Below are positions 40,331 to 48,032 of a stretch of 64,000 nucleotides of DNA, piece after piece; the first letter of the stretch is position 1, and every line of letters starts with the position of its first letter. The DNA is from GCA-2737665 sp044344795 (GTDB lineage: Bacteria > Bacteroidota > Bacteroidia > Palsa-965): positions 1 to 64,000 of the forward strand of contig JBIJCF010000011.1 of NCBI GenBank assembly GCA_044344795.1, written 5' to 3'. The position numbers and the translations under genes are program-made. The notes below the pieces were generated by a model that was not told where the DNA came from, did no database searches, and saw nothing but the letters and a program-made list of their open reading frames with translations.

Positions 40331-42070
40331 TTATCGTACCGCTAACTTCTGCACCATTCGCTGAGTATCAGTTGAAAGTACAATACTGTACATACCAACT
40401 GGCCATGATGAAGTATTAATAAAATAGTTGGTTGTTCCTGCAGGAATACTTCCTGAATGAACAACTTCCACTACTCTTCCCATGGCATCAATAACAGTTA
40501 ACGTGCCTGACTGCGATTCATTCATATTAACCGGTATGCACGTTAACCCGTGCGAAGGATTCGGATAAGCCGGTTGCCAATTAGATGCGGACTGATTGGT
40601 CACACTCATCAAACCTGTAACCTCAAACTTCCACCACCCTTGGGGAGCCGGCATTGGGCGCACTTGCGATTTCCCTGAATTTGCAGTAGCTGCAATGTAA
40701 TAATAAATATGCGTACCAACAGGCTGTGCAGGAATAAAACCTGTCCATGTATTCGCAGTAACGTTCGTCAAATTCATCGTTACACTTTGCCATGCTTGGG
40801 TAGTATCGGTTGTCCAATACAATGTTGCGTTTTGAATTCCTGTCTTGTGTTCAATTCGTGAGTCCACTTGATAAGGAGTTGTCGTGTTTGATGTATTGCC
40901 TAATGAAAAATGAGAAATCCACAACGGATCCGAAACGCCGACAGAATGCGTGATACAGTGAATAGCACCACTTGCCTGAATGATATTATTGCACGTAATT
41001 CCTACAACGTTATAACCCGGCAAAGCTTCTCTCCAAATTCGCAATGCAGTAGTATCATATTGTTGGTAATAAATAGGCAACAATACTGTCTTGTTTACAA
41101 ACACTGCATTCGTATATGTAGTATAATCTCCACCCTGATTCGGATAATCGCCATTGATATCAGGAGGCATTGGAATACGAATAACACGATACGGCTGTCC
41201 GTCAGGCGCAGAAAAATTGGATAATACATATTGTAAATTGGCTTCAATTTGAGGACCATCGGCGACGTTTTGAGGATATTGTCCTACCAACAAGGTATGC
41301 TCATCCAGCAATTTCATGTGCATATCAATATGGTGAATACCATCATATGGCAACACATCCATTTTGATGTACGAGTTGATGCCCATAAAATGATTCATGA
41401 TGGTATCAATCTGCGCATTGCTATGATTAGTATTTTCCTGCAACACCAATTCCGAACTAAACGCTGTGCCCAATCCGTCCGACATGAAATTACCACCGGT
41501 ATGCACAAGATTATATGGCGCAACTGAGGTTTCGAACAATGGAATTCCTAATGTTCTTGCAATTACGGAAGGAATGGTATCATCTTTCGGACGAGGACGA
41601 TTGTAGATCCAATCGACCAGAACGAGTGAATCCACATTGTTCAAATAACAAGTATTTTGACCATAGTCGCGAATCCAGATACTATTATAGGGAGCAATGA
41701 CGTAACGGATATTAACCAACGGAACATTATTGTTGAGCAAGTAAGTTTTAACGGTATTGGAATCCGTGCACACGATATACACTGTTGCTTCCGCCTGCGC
41801 ATGTCTTACAATTTCTTTCAAAACCGATTGATATGAGGTCCAAGTAATAGTAAGTGCCTGAACCTCTTCCCATTCTGCGGCTGTACGTATTGGTAATGTT
41901 GGAGGAGTTGTGATTCCATTGGGCTGAATAGCATTCAGATAGAAATTCATTTGCGCCTCTTCGCCGGGAGCCATTCCTACCGGTAACGCGCTTTGGGCAA
42001 ACCCTCCGATTGCAGTTCCGAGCGTCGTTAAAAGACAAATAATGAGTGCGTAAGATTTTTTCATAATCAA
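40331..42070 (-). CDS. Peptidylarginine-deiminase-like protein with T9SS sorting domain
   Basis: A 579-residue secreted protein. The signal peptide is about residues 1-25. The agmatine/peptidylarginine deiminase fold is recognised by WIRDYGQN, HTGGNFMSDG, HHIDMHMKLLD and the catalytic segment GAIHCITHS with Cys372. An immunoglobulin-like module (about 410-490) follows, then a type A T9SS sorting domain (ASNWQPAYPNPSHG to MVQKLAVR). This architecture matches the secreted peptidylarginine deiminase of Porphyromonas gingivalis (PPAD), which citrullinates C-terminal arginine. Agmatine as a substrate is less likely given export. A TATCTTAG box precedes it. Confidence 0.87.
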   Translation of the reverse strand: MIMKKSYALIICLLTTLGTAIGGFAQSALPVGMAPGEEAQMNFYLNAIQPNGITTPPTLPIRTAAEWEEVQALTITWTSYQSVLKEIVRHAQAEATVYIVCTDSNTVKTYLLNNNVPLVNIRYVIAPYNSIWIRDYGQNTCYLNNVDSLVLVDWIYNRPRPKDDTIPSVIARTLGIPLFETSVAPYNLVHTGGNFMSDGLGTAFSSELVLQENTNHSNAQIDTIMNHFMGINSYIKMDVLPYDGIHHIDMHMKLLDEHTLLVGQYPQNVADGPQIEANLQYVLSNFSAPDGQPYRVIRIPMPPDINGDYPNQGGDYTTYTNAVFVNKTVLLPIYYQQYDTTALRIWREALPGYNVVGITCNNIIQASGAIHCITHSVGVSDPLWISHFSLGNTSNTTTPYQVDSRIEHKTGIQNATLYWTTDTTQAWQSVTMNLTNVTANTWTGFIPAQPVGTHIYYYIAATANSGKSQVRPMPAPQGWWKFEVTGLMSVTNQSASNWQPAYPNPSHGLTCIPVNMNESQSGTLTVIDAMGRVVEVVHSGSIPAGTTNYFINTSSWPVGMYSIVLSTDTQRMVQKLAVR

Positions 42071-42083
42071 AGTGTATGATACC

Positions 42084-42091
42084 CTAAGATA
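42084..42091 (-). promoter_or_regulatory. Candidate -7 box of the deiminase operon
   Basis: Reads TATCTTAG on the minus strand, one mismatch from consensus. It lies 13 nt before the ATG at 42070. The -33 box is not clear. Confidence 0.35.
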
Positions 42092-42158
42092 CTATAATTT
42101 CATCCTGGCCGTATCTTCTTGACTAATACTCGTTACAGAAGAAAATTAGGAGCATCAC

Positions 42159-42190
42159 TTTGTATTTATAAATAAATGTTAATATATTGC
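42159..42190 (+). promoter_or_regulatory. Promoter of the His-rich type B T9SS gene
   Basis: TTTG (42159-42162) and TATATTGC (42183-42190) are separated by exactly 20 nt, a good Bacteroidota promoter with a 22-nt leader to the ATG at 42213. Confidence 0.6.
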
Positions 42191-42212
42191 GACCTTACAA
42201 CAATACCAACAT

Positions 42213-44225
42213 ATGAAAAACACATACGTTTGGAGTGCATTCTTGGGTGTGGCAATCACTCTTGGTTTAAATGCGCAACACAACAATCACGACGGCCACA
42301 ACCACGCAGGTCACGCCGCCGCAACAGTTCACAACTACGGCGATTCGCTGAAAGGTTTGAACGTGGACAGCTTGGTTCGTATTACGCAATTGGCGCATTT
42401 GTCCAAAGGTGAAGCAGAAAACTACCTGGCAACACAGAAGCGTAACTACGTTGACATCAAGTATGGCTTAGGCGATGCACCGGATTACCTAACCGGTTAC
42501 AACTGGCCTCAAAATCCTGTTGCGGCATGCACCAACCTTGATTTTGAAACCGGCGATTTTACGGGGTGGACAGGCGCAATCGGCGACAATAACAATAATT
42601 CATTGGGGCCAATGTCCAATATTCAGAACGGTATTTTTACAGCCGGCCAGAATGCAGCTATTAACAATGCCAATGCTCGTCATACTATTATGACGGCTGC
42701 AGCAGGAAACGATCCGTGCGGCGGTTTCCCGATTGTTCCACCTGGTTACGGAAATTATGTAGTTCGCATGGGTAACAACACTGCGAACTACCAAGGTTCA
42801 GTTCTGGAGCAGACATTTACAGTTGATCCTCAATCTACAAACTTTACTTATCGTTACGCAGTTGTATTGAACGATGGTGGTCACCTTCCCAATGAACAGC
42901 CATACTTCAAAATTGAGGTTTTAGACCAATCAGGTCAGCCGGTTTCTCAGTGTGCCCAGTATTTTGTTACTGCCGGAAGTAGTGCACAGGGCTTTATGCC
43001 ATGCCCTAATGACCCTATGACATATTACAGACCTTGGACGACAGTTGCTTTCGACTTGTTACCATACGTAAATCAAAATGTAACTGTTCGATTTACAGTG
43101 GCCGGATGCATTTATTCCGGTCACTATGGCTACGCCTATATTGACGCCTCTTGTTCAAGTATTGCTGATGCCGTAGCGGCTCGTTTTTGTCCGGGTTCTC
43201 CTGGGGCATTCTTAACTGCTCCGGGTGGGTTCGGTTCTTACCAGTGGTTTGATCCAAACGGGAATCCGATTCCGGGGGCTACTAATGATTCTCTTCTTGT
43301 ACCCAATGCAATGTCCGGCGATACATTTTCCGTAGAAATGGTAAACATTGCGGATACATCATGTAACACATTTCTACAAGTTGTTATCGAGTTGACACCT
43401 CTCGAGACAACCATTTCTTCAACTGATCCAACCTGCTGGAATTATAATGACGGTGCTGCAACCTCAGGTTGTAACAATTGTATACCGCCGACAAGTTTTA
43501 TATGGAACTCCGTACCTCCTCAGGTCGGGCCCGTCGCCAATGGCTTAGGTTGGGGCACATACATTGTCACGATGACAGATAGTATAGGCTGTACGGAATC
43601 GGATACGGTAATTTTGAATAATCCGGCACGTCTGGATACTGCAGGAATTACAACTCAATTCTGTTTTGGAGATGAAGAAATTACTTTGATCGGATTGCCT
43701 GGAATGCAGGGTTATCAGTGGTTCGGCCCTGATGGTCAGCCAATCCCGGGCGCAACTTCACAACAGTACTTAGTAGTCAGCCCTCAATTAGGCCAGGAAT
43801 ATTCTGTCGTGTATCAGACAAACCCATGTCCAATTTACGATTCAATTATTTTGAGTTATATCCCGCCATCTCCATTGTTCATGCCGGATACCACGGTGAA
43901 TATATTTACTCCGAACGGAGATCAACGTAATGATTATTTCTATCCGTATTATGATGAAACAGTTGCCGGTCAAGCTGCTCTTGGTATAGGGACTCCTCAG
44001 TACGATTTTGAACTCCTTTATGTAGGTGCTTATGAAATTTGGGTATATAATCGTTGGGGAGAAGAAGTGTTCTACACGAACGACTACAATATTGGTTGGG
44101 ATGGAAAGATAAATGGGAAAGATGCATCAGAAGGCGTTTACTTCTGGGTAGCGAAATTCCAGTCGCGTTGTAAACTTGATATGGAACCTATAGAGCATAA
44201 AGGTTTTGTCCATTTGAAACGATAA
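42213..44225 (+). CDS. Secreted protein with His-rich N-terminus and type B T9SS domain
   Basis: A 670-residue cell-surface or secreted protein. The signal peptide is residues 1-21 (ending LNAQ). It is followed by a His-rich stretch with seven His within about 20 residues (HNNHDGHNHAGH then TVH). Then comes a jelly-roll region typical of Bacteroidota adhesins (about 110-320, ending YGYAYIDASC), Ig-like/SprB-type repeats with RFCPGSPGAF and QWFDPNG units, and the gliding-associated type B sorting domain (IFTPNGDQRNDYFYP, WGEEVFYTNDYN, SEGVYFWVAKF). Adhesion or surface function is inferred. The His cluster could bind metal; the Mn-uptake genes are next door. Confidence 0.87.
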   Translation: MKNTYVWSAFLGVAITLGLNAQHNNHDGHNHAGHAAATVHNYGDSLKGLNVDSLVRITQLAHLSKGEAENYLATQKRNYVDIKYGLGDAPDYLTGYNWPQNPVAACTNLDFETGDFTGWTGAIGDNNNNSLGPMSNIQNGIFTAGQNAAINNANARHTIMTAAAGNDPCGGFPIVPPGYGNYVVRMGNNTANYQGSVLEQTFTVDPQSTNFTYRYAVVLNDGGHLPNEQPYFKIEVLDQSGQPVSQCAQYFVTAGSSAQGFMPCPNDPMTYYRPWTTVAFDLLPYVNQNVTVRFTVAGCIYSGHYGYAYIDASCSSIADAVAARFCPGSPGAFLTAPGGFGSYQWFDPNGNPIPGATNDSLLVPNAMSGDTFSVEMVNIADTSCNTFLQVVIELTPLETTISSTDPTCWNYNDGAATSGCNNCIPPTSFIWNSVPPQVGPVANGLGWGTYIVTMTDSIGCTESDTVILNNPARLDTAGITTQFCFGDEEITLIGLPGMQGYQWFGPDGQPIPGATSQQYLVVSPQLGQEYSVVYQTNPCPIYDSIILSYIPPSPLFMPDTTVNIFTPNGDQRNDYFYPYYDETVAGQAALGIGTPQYDFELLYVGAYEIWVYNRWGEEVFYTNDYNIGWDGKINGKDASEGVYFWVAKFQSRCKLDMEPIEHKGFVHLKR

Positions 44226-44243
44226 TCATTTAAAAAAACAAAG

Positions 44244-44265
44244 ACCGCCTTCGGGCGGTTTTTTT
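44244..44265 (+). terminator. Rho-independent terminator with UUCG loop
   Basis: ACCGCC (44244-44249), loop TTCG, GGCGGT (44254-44259), then a T-run to 44265. It ends the type B T9SS gene transcript. Confidence 0.92.
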
Positions 44266-44286
44266 ATGGTTAAAAATACTTTTAGG

Positions 44287-44321
44287 TTTGTCTAAATTTT
44301 AATTTAGACTTTCTATATTTG
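44287..44321 (+). promoter_or_regulatory. mntR promoter with internal palindromic operator
   Basis: A -33 TTTG (44287-44290) and a perfect -7 TATATTTG (44314-44321) flank a 20-bp palindrome: GTCTAAATT (44290-44298), TT, AATTTAGAC (44301-44309). The arms are perfect inverted repeats. A repressor bound here would block RNA polymerase directly. This is the expected place for a DtxR/MntR-family operator and implies autoregulation of mntR and the transporter by Mn or Fe. Confidence 0.75.
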
Positions 44322-44342
44322 TATGCAAATAATATATCCTGA

Positions 44343-45008
44343 ATGAACTCCAGATCCGAAGAAAACTATCTAAAAGCTATTTGGAAACTCACGCATCGCG
44401 ATAGAGGTGCGGTTTCCACCAATGCCATTGCTGCAGAGGTGAACACCAGAGCCGCTTCTGTAACGGATATGATCAAGCGCCTTTCGGCAAAAAAACTAAT
44501 TCACTACAAAAAGTACAACGGCGTTAAGCTTACCGAAAAAGGGAATAAGATTGCGGTGGCCATTGTTCGTAAACATCGCTTGTGGGAAGTGTTTTTAGTC
44601 GACAAACTCGGTTTTGGATGGGAAGAAGTACATGATATTGCCGAACAATTAGAACATATCGATTCCGACGTACTTACAGCTAAATTGGATCAGTTTTTAG
44701 GTTATCCGAAAGCAGATCCCCATGGAGATCCTATTCCTGACCAAAGCGGAAAACTTGATCAACCCATTGGTATTACCGTAACAGAATTAGTTAAAGGCCA
44801 ACACGGGATTGTCATCGGCGTAACCGAGCACAGCAAAGAATTTCTTAAGCATCTCGATCATCTCGAAATTAAACTTGGCGATCGAATTGAGGTAATTCAG
44901 GTTTCGGGGTACGATCAATCCCGATTGGTGAAAATCAAGAACAAAGAACAACTGTTAATCACACGTGAAGTTGCACATCATATTATAGTGAAGAAGGCGC
45001 AAAAATGA
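44343..45008 (+). CDS. mntR: DtxR/MntR-family metal-dependent regulator
   Basis: A winged-helix domain (about residues 1-65, with VNTRAASVTDMIKRLSAKKL as the recognition region), a metal-binding dimerisation domain (about 70-140, HRLWEVFLVDKLGFGWEEVH, EQLEHIDSDVL) and a C-terminal FeoA-like SH3 domain (about 148-215). The 221 residues are of the three-domain type. It represses transcription when it holds Mn(II) or Fe(II). The palindrome in its own promoter and the coupled Nramp gene (4-nt overlap) point to manganese homeostasis. Confidence 0.92.
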   Translation: MNSRSEENYLKAIWKLTHRDRGAVSTNAIAAEVNTRAASVTDMIKRLSAKKLIHYKKYNGVKLTEKGNKIAVAIVRKHRLWEVFLVDKLGFGWEEVHDIAEQLEHIDSDVLTAKLDQFLGYPKADPHGDPIPDQSGKLDQPIGITVTELVKGQHGIVIGVTEHSKEFLKHLDHLEIKLGDRIEVIQVSGYDQSRLVKIKNKEQLLITREVAHHIIVKKAQK

Positions 45009-46897
45009 AACAGAAGACATCACACGATTCGCTTCAAGAAGTCCACAGTTCAGTTGATACACGGAACAGAAAAAGTACCTGGAGACGACTATTATCTTTT
45101 TTAGGTCCTGCTTATTTGGTTAGCGTGGGCTACATGGATCCGGGCAACTGGGCAACCGACATCGAAGGCGGAAGTAAATTTGGATATGCGTTGATCTGGG
45201 TGTTGGTGATGTCGAACTTAATGGCGTTACTACTTCAAAGCTTAAGCGCACGTTTAGGGATTGTTGCAGGGATGGACTTAGCGCAAGCAAGCAGAGCACA
45301 TTATCCGAAAAAAGTAAATTTCTTTTTGTGGTTCTTCGCAGAAATTGCCATCGCCGCAACGGATCTGGCAGAAGTAATTGGAATGGCGATAGGATTACAA
45401 TTACTTTTTGGACTTCCACTACTTGTTGGTGTTGGCATTTCCATATTCGATACGTTCTTGTTGCTTGCATTACAACGTTATGGTATTCAAAAACTGGAAG
45501 CATTTATTATTGGCCTGATAAGTGTTATCGGTATTGCATTCGTGGTACAACTCTATTATGCAAAACCGGAAATAAGCGGAATCATCAATGGTTTAGTTCC
45601 TTCATTGCCCGACAACACTGCATTATACATTGCTATTGGAATTATTGGAGCAACTGTGATGCCGCACAATTTGTACTTGCATTCTTCATTAGTTCAAACA
45701 CGAAAATTTGATTTCACCGCAAAAGGAATTCGTGAAGCCATTAAGTTCAATGTCATTGATTCTGCGATCGCACTGAATCTCGCCTTATTTGTCAATGCAG
45801 CAATTTTGATTCTTGCCGCTTCCACTTTTTTCAAAAACGGCATGCACGATGTGAATTCCATTCAGGATGCGCACTTGATGCTGGATGATGTTTTAGGTAA
45901 CAAACTCGCTCCTACTCTTTTTGCCATTGCTTTAATTGCAGCAGGACAAAGCTCTACGCTAACTGGAACGCTGTCCGGACAAATTGTGATGGAAGGTTAT
46001 CTCAATATTCGGATGCAGCCATGGGCACGACGTTTAATAACTCGTCTCTTAGCTGTAATTCCGGCTGTGATTGTAATTCTTGTTTCCGGTGAAGACCAAA
46101 CAGATGAGCTATTAGTATTTAGTCAAGTAATATTAAGTCTCCAATTAGGATTCGCTGTAATCCCTTTAATTCATTTCAATTCGAACAAAAAACTGATGGG
46201 CGAATTTGCTGCTCCGTTAAAACTGATTATTCCTGCATGGATCAGCGCTGTTATAATTGTATCGCTTAATGTTAAACTTGTTGCAGCCAATGTTGCCGAA
46301 TGGTTCAATACATCAGAACATCCGGCTATGCTTGCTATAATTATCATTCCGCCAATTGCATTAGCAGCTTTTCTATTGTTATGGGTAACGTTACAACCCA
46401 TAATTCAAAAAGGTTTACAAGGAAGAACAACGGAACCGCATCAATTGCTGGAGCGTATTAAAATCAAATCCCGTGAAGACCTCAAACGGATTGCTGTATG
46501 TGTAGACTTCAGCACCTCCGATGAAGATGCGCTTTCACATGCATTCAAGCAAGGAGGAAAATCGGCCACATACATATTGTTACATATCACAGAAACTGCT
46601 GGAGCCCGTGTCATGAAAGGAGAAGTGGACGATTACGAAACTTCATTTGATAAACAGGCGTTGCAGCAATATAAAGATGAATTAACATCTCAAGGATATT
46701 CCATCGAAACTAAACTAGGTTATGGCAATCCAAAAGAAGCTATCCCACAACTAGCCGAAGACTGTGATTGCGAAATGTTAGTTATGGGAGCACACGGACA
46801 TAACTGGTGGCACGATTTACTTTTAGGAACAACAGTAGAATCGGTTCGTCACAAAATAAAAGTTCCGCTCCTTGTAGTGAATAAGACAAAAAAGTAG
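45005..46897 (+). CDS. mntH: Nramp-family Mn/Fe transporter with fused UspA domain
   Basis: Residues 25-465 form an Nramp transporter with about eleven membrane segments. The metal-site motifs are MDPGNWATD (Asp45, Asn48) in helix 1 and ATVMPHNLYLHS in helix 6. The last 140 residues (about 490-630) are a universal stress protein domain with the ATP-binding pattern G-x2-G-x9-G-T in GAHGHNWWHDLLLGTT. The fusion of transporter and nucleotide-binding domain suggests control of uptake by ATP or stress. The ATG overlaps the mntR stop by 4 nt. Confidence 0.94.
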   Translation: MKQKTSHDSLQEVHSSVDTRNRKSTWRRLLSFLGPAYLVSVGYMDPGNWATDIEGGSKFGYALIWVLVMSNLMALLLQSLSARLGIVAGMDLAQASRAHYPKKVNFFLWFFAEIAIAATDLAEVIGMAIGLQLLFGLPLLVGVGISIFDTFLLLALQRYGIQKLEAFIIGLISVIGIAFVVQLYYAKPEISGIINGLVPSLPDNTALYIAIGIIGATVMPHNLYLHSSLVQTRKFDFTAKGIREAIKFNVIDSAIALNLALFVNAAILILAASTFFKNGMHDVNSIQDAHLMLDDVLGNKLAPTLFAIALIAAGQSSTLTGTLSGQIVMEGYLNIRMQPWARRLITRLLAVIPAVIVILVSGEDQTDELLVFSQVILSLQLGFAVIPLIHFNSNKKLMGEFAAPLKLIIPAWISAVIIVSLNVKLVAANVAEWFNTSEHPAMLAIIIIPPIALAAFLLLWVTLQPIIQKGLQGRTTEPHQLLERIKIKSREDLKRIAVCVDFSTSDEDALSHAFKQGGKSATYILLHITETAGARVMKGEVDDYETSFDKQALQQYKDELTSQGYSIETKLGYGNPKEAIPQLAEDCDCEMLVMGAHGHNWWHDLLLGTTVESVRHKIKVPLLVVNKTKK

Positions 46898-46929
46898 CGT
46901 AAACGAATTAATGCGAACTTTGCTGCACT

Positions 46930-48030
46930 ATGGAACAGATGCCTGATACACAACAACCGAAAAGTAACAAATGGGGAGTACTTCGCCATCTTTTACCATT
47001 TCCCGGTTATCGCGCTACACCAATCATTATCGCGCTAAACATTCTCGTTTACGTCATCATGATCAGCACCGGCATCAGTCCAATTTTTCCGAAACCGGCA
47101 GACATGATTACCTGGGGTGCCATGTTCAAGCCCCTGATCATGGAAGGAGAACAGTGGCGTTTGTTAACGTCGATGTGGTTACACTACGGAATTATACATC
47201 TTGCATTTAACATGTACGCTTTGTGGAGTATTGGTCGCGCTTTAGAGCCGCTAATTGGCACCACACGATTTTCAATTTTATATATTCTTGCAGGACTTGG
47301 CGGCAGTGCAGCATCACTCTGGTATCACACGGATCCTGCAGTTGGAGCTGGTGCGTCGGGAGCGGTGTTTGGAGTGTATGGGATTTTCGGTTCGTTGTTA
47401 ACTACCAACTTAGTTGATCGTCGTGTACGAAAAGAATTATTGAGTAGCATTGGTATGTTCATCGGATACAACTTACTCTTTGGTTTAACTCCGGGAATTG
47501 ACAATGCTGCTCATATCGGAGGATTGTTGGCAGGTGCCATCGGTGGCTACTTGTCGTATTTCGATTTGAAACACTTTGTGCTCACGGGAAGTCAACGATT
47601 ATGGGGTGCTTATGCCAGCGCAGTGGTAATAGTCGGGCTTACAGCATTATTATATTTCAATGTTCGCATGCCTATTGACCCTGATAAAGTAATTCAGGAT
47701 TATTTTGCTCTTGTTGATCAAACGATGCAAGCTGAACAAGACTCGACATTAAAACCGGGGACGGAAGCTTACAAAACACGTATTGTTGATCAATGGAAAA
47801 CTTCGTTGGAGATGATCGGAGAAATCCCTCAGGAACGCCTCAATGAAAAAGGGAAACCATTACTGCAACATATTAGTCGTGTATCTAATGAAAAGTATAA
47901 GGCTGCATGGTACAATCACAATGGTGCTGCTAAAAATGATCAGGCGATGATGGATAGTGCAGCGATATGGACCACTAAAGCCAATACTGCAGTTCTTCGG
48001 TTAGACAGCATGTTGCGCGAGATGAAATAG
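46930..48030 (+). CDS. Rhomboid intramembrane serine protease with C-terminal extension
   Basis: The rhomboid domain (about residues 25-245) has the catalytic dyad Ser143 in GAGASGAVFG and His195 in NAAHIGGLLAG, plus the HLAFNM segment. Six or seven membrane segments are visible. About 120 extra residues at the C-terminus (KVIQDYFALVDQTMQAEQD onward) form a soluble helical region without a recognised domain. It cleaves membrane-anchored proteins inside the membrane; substrates unknown. It ends 2 nt from the convergent TPR gene. Confidence 0.93.
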   Translation: MEQMPDTQQPKSNKWGVLRHLLPFPGYRATPIIIALNILVYVIMISTGISPIFPKPADMITWGAMFKPLIMEGEQWRLLTSMWLHYGIIHLAFNMYALWSIGRALEPLIGTTRFSILYILAGLGGSAASLWYHTDPAVGAGASGAVFGVYGIFGSLLTTNLVDRRVRKELLSSIGMFIGYNLLFGLTPGIDNAAHIGGLLAGAIGGYLSYFDLKHFVLTGSQRLWGAYASAVVIVGLTALLYFNVRMPIDPDKVIQDYFALVDQTMQAEQDSTLKPGTEAYKTRIVDQWKTSLEMIGEIPQERLNEKGKPLLQHISRVSNEKYKAAWYNHNGAAKNDQAMMDSAAIWTTKANTAVLRLDSMLREMK

Positions 48031-48032
48031 AA

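Noticed and set aside
45120..45503. Open frame of 127 codons antisense to mntH
   Set aside because: It has no family motif and lies fully within the conserved Nramp coding sequence.
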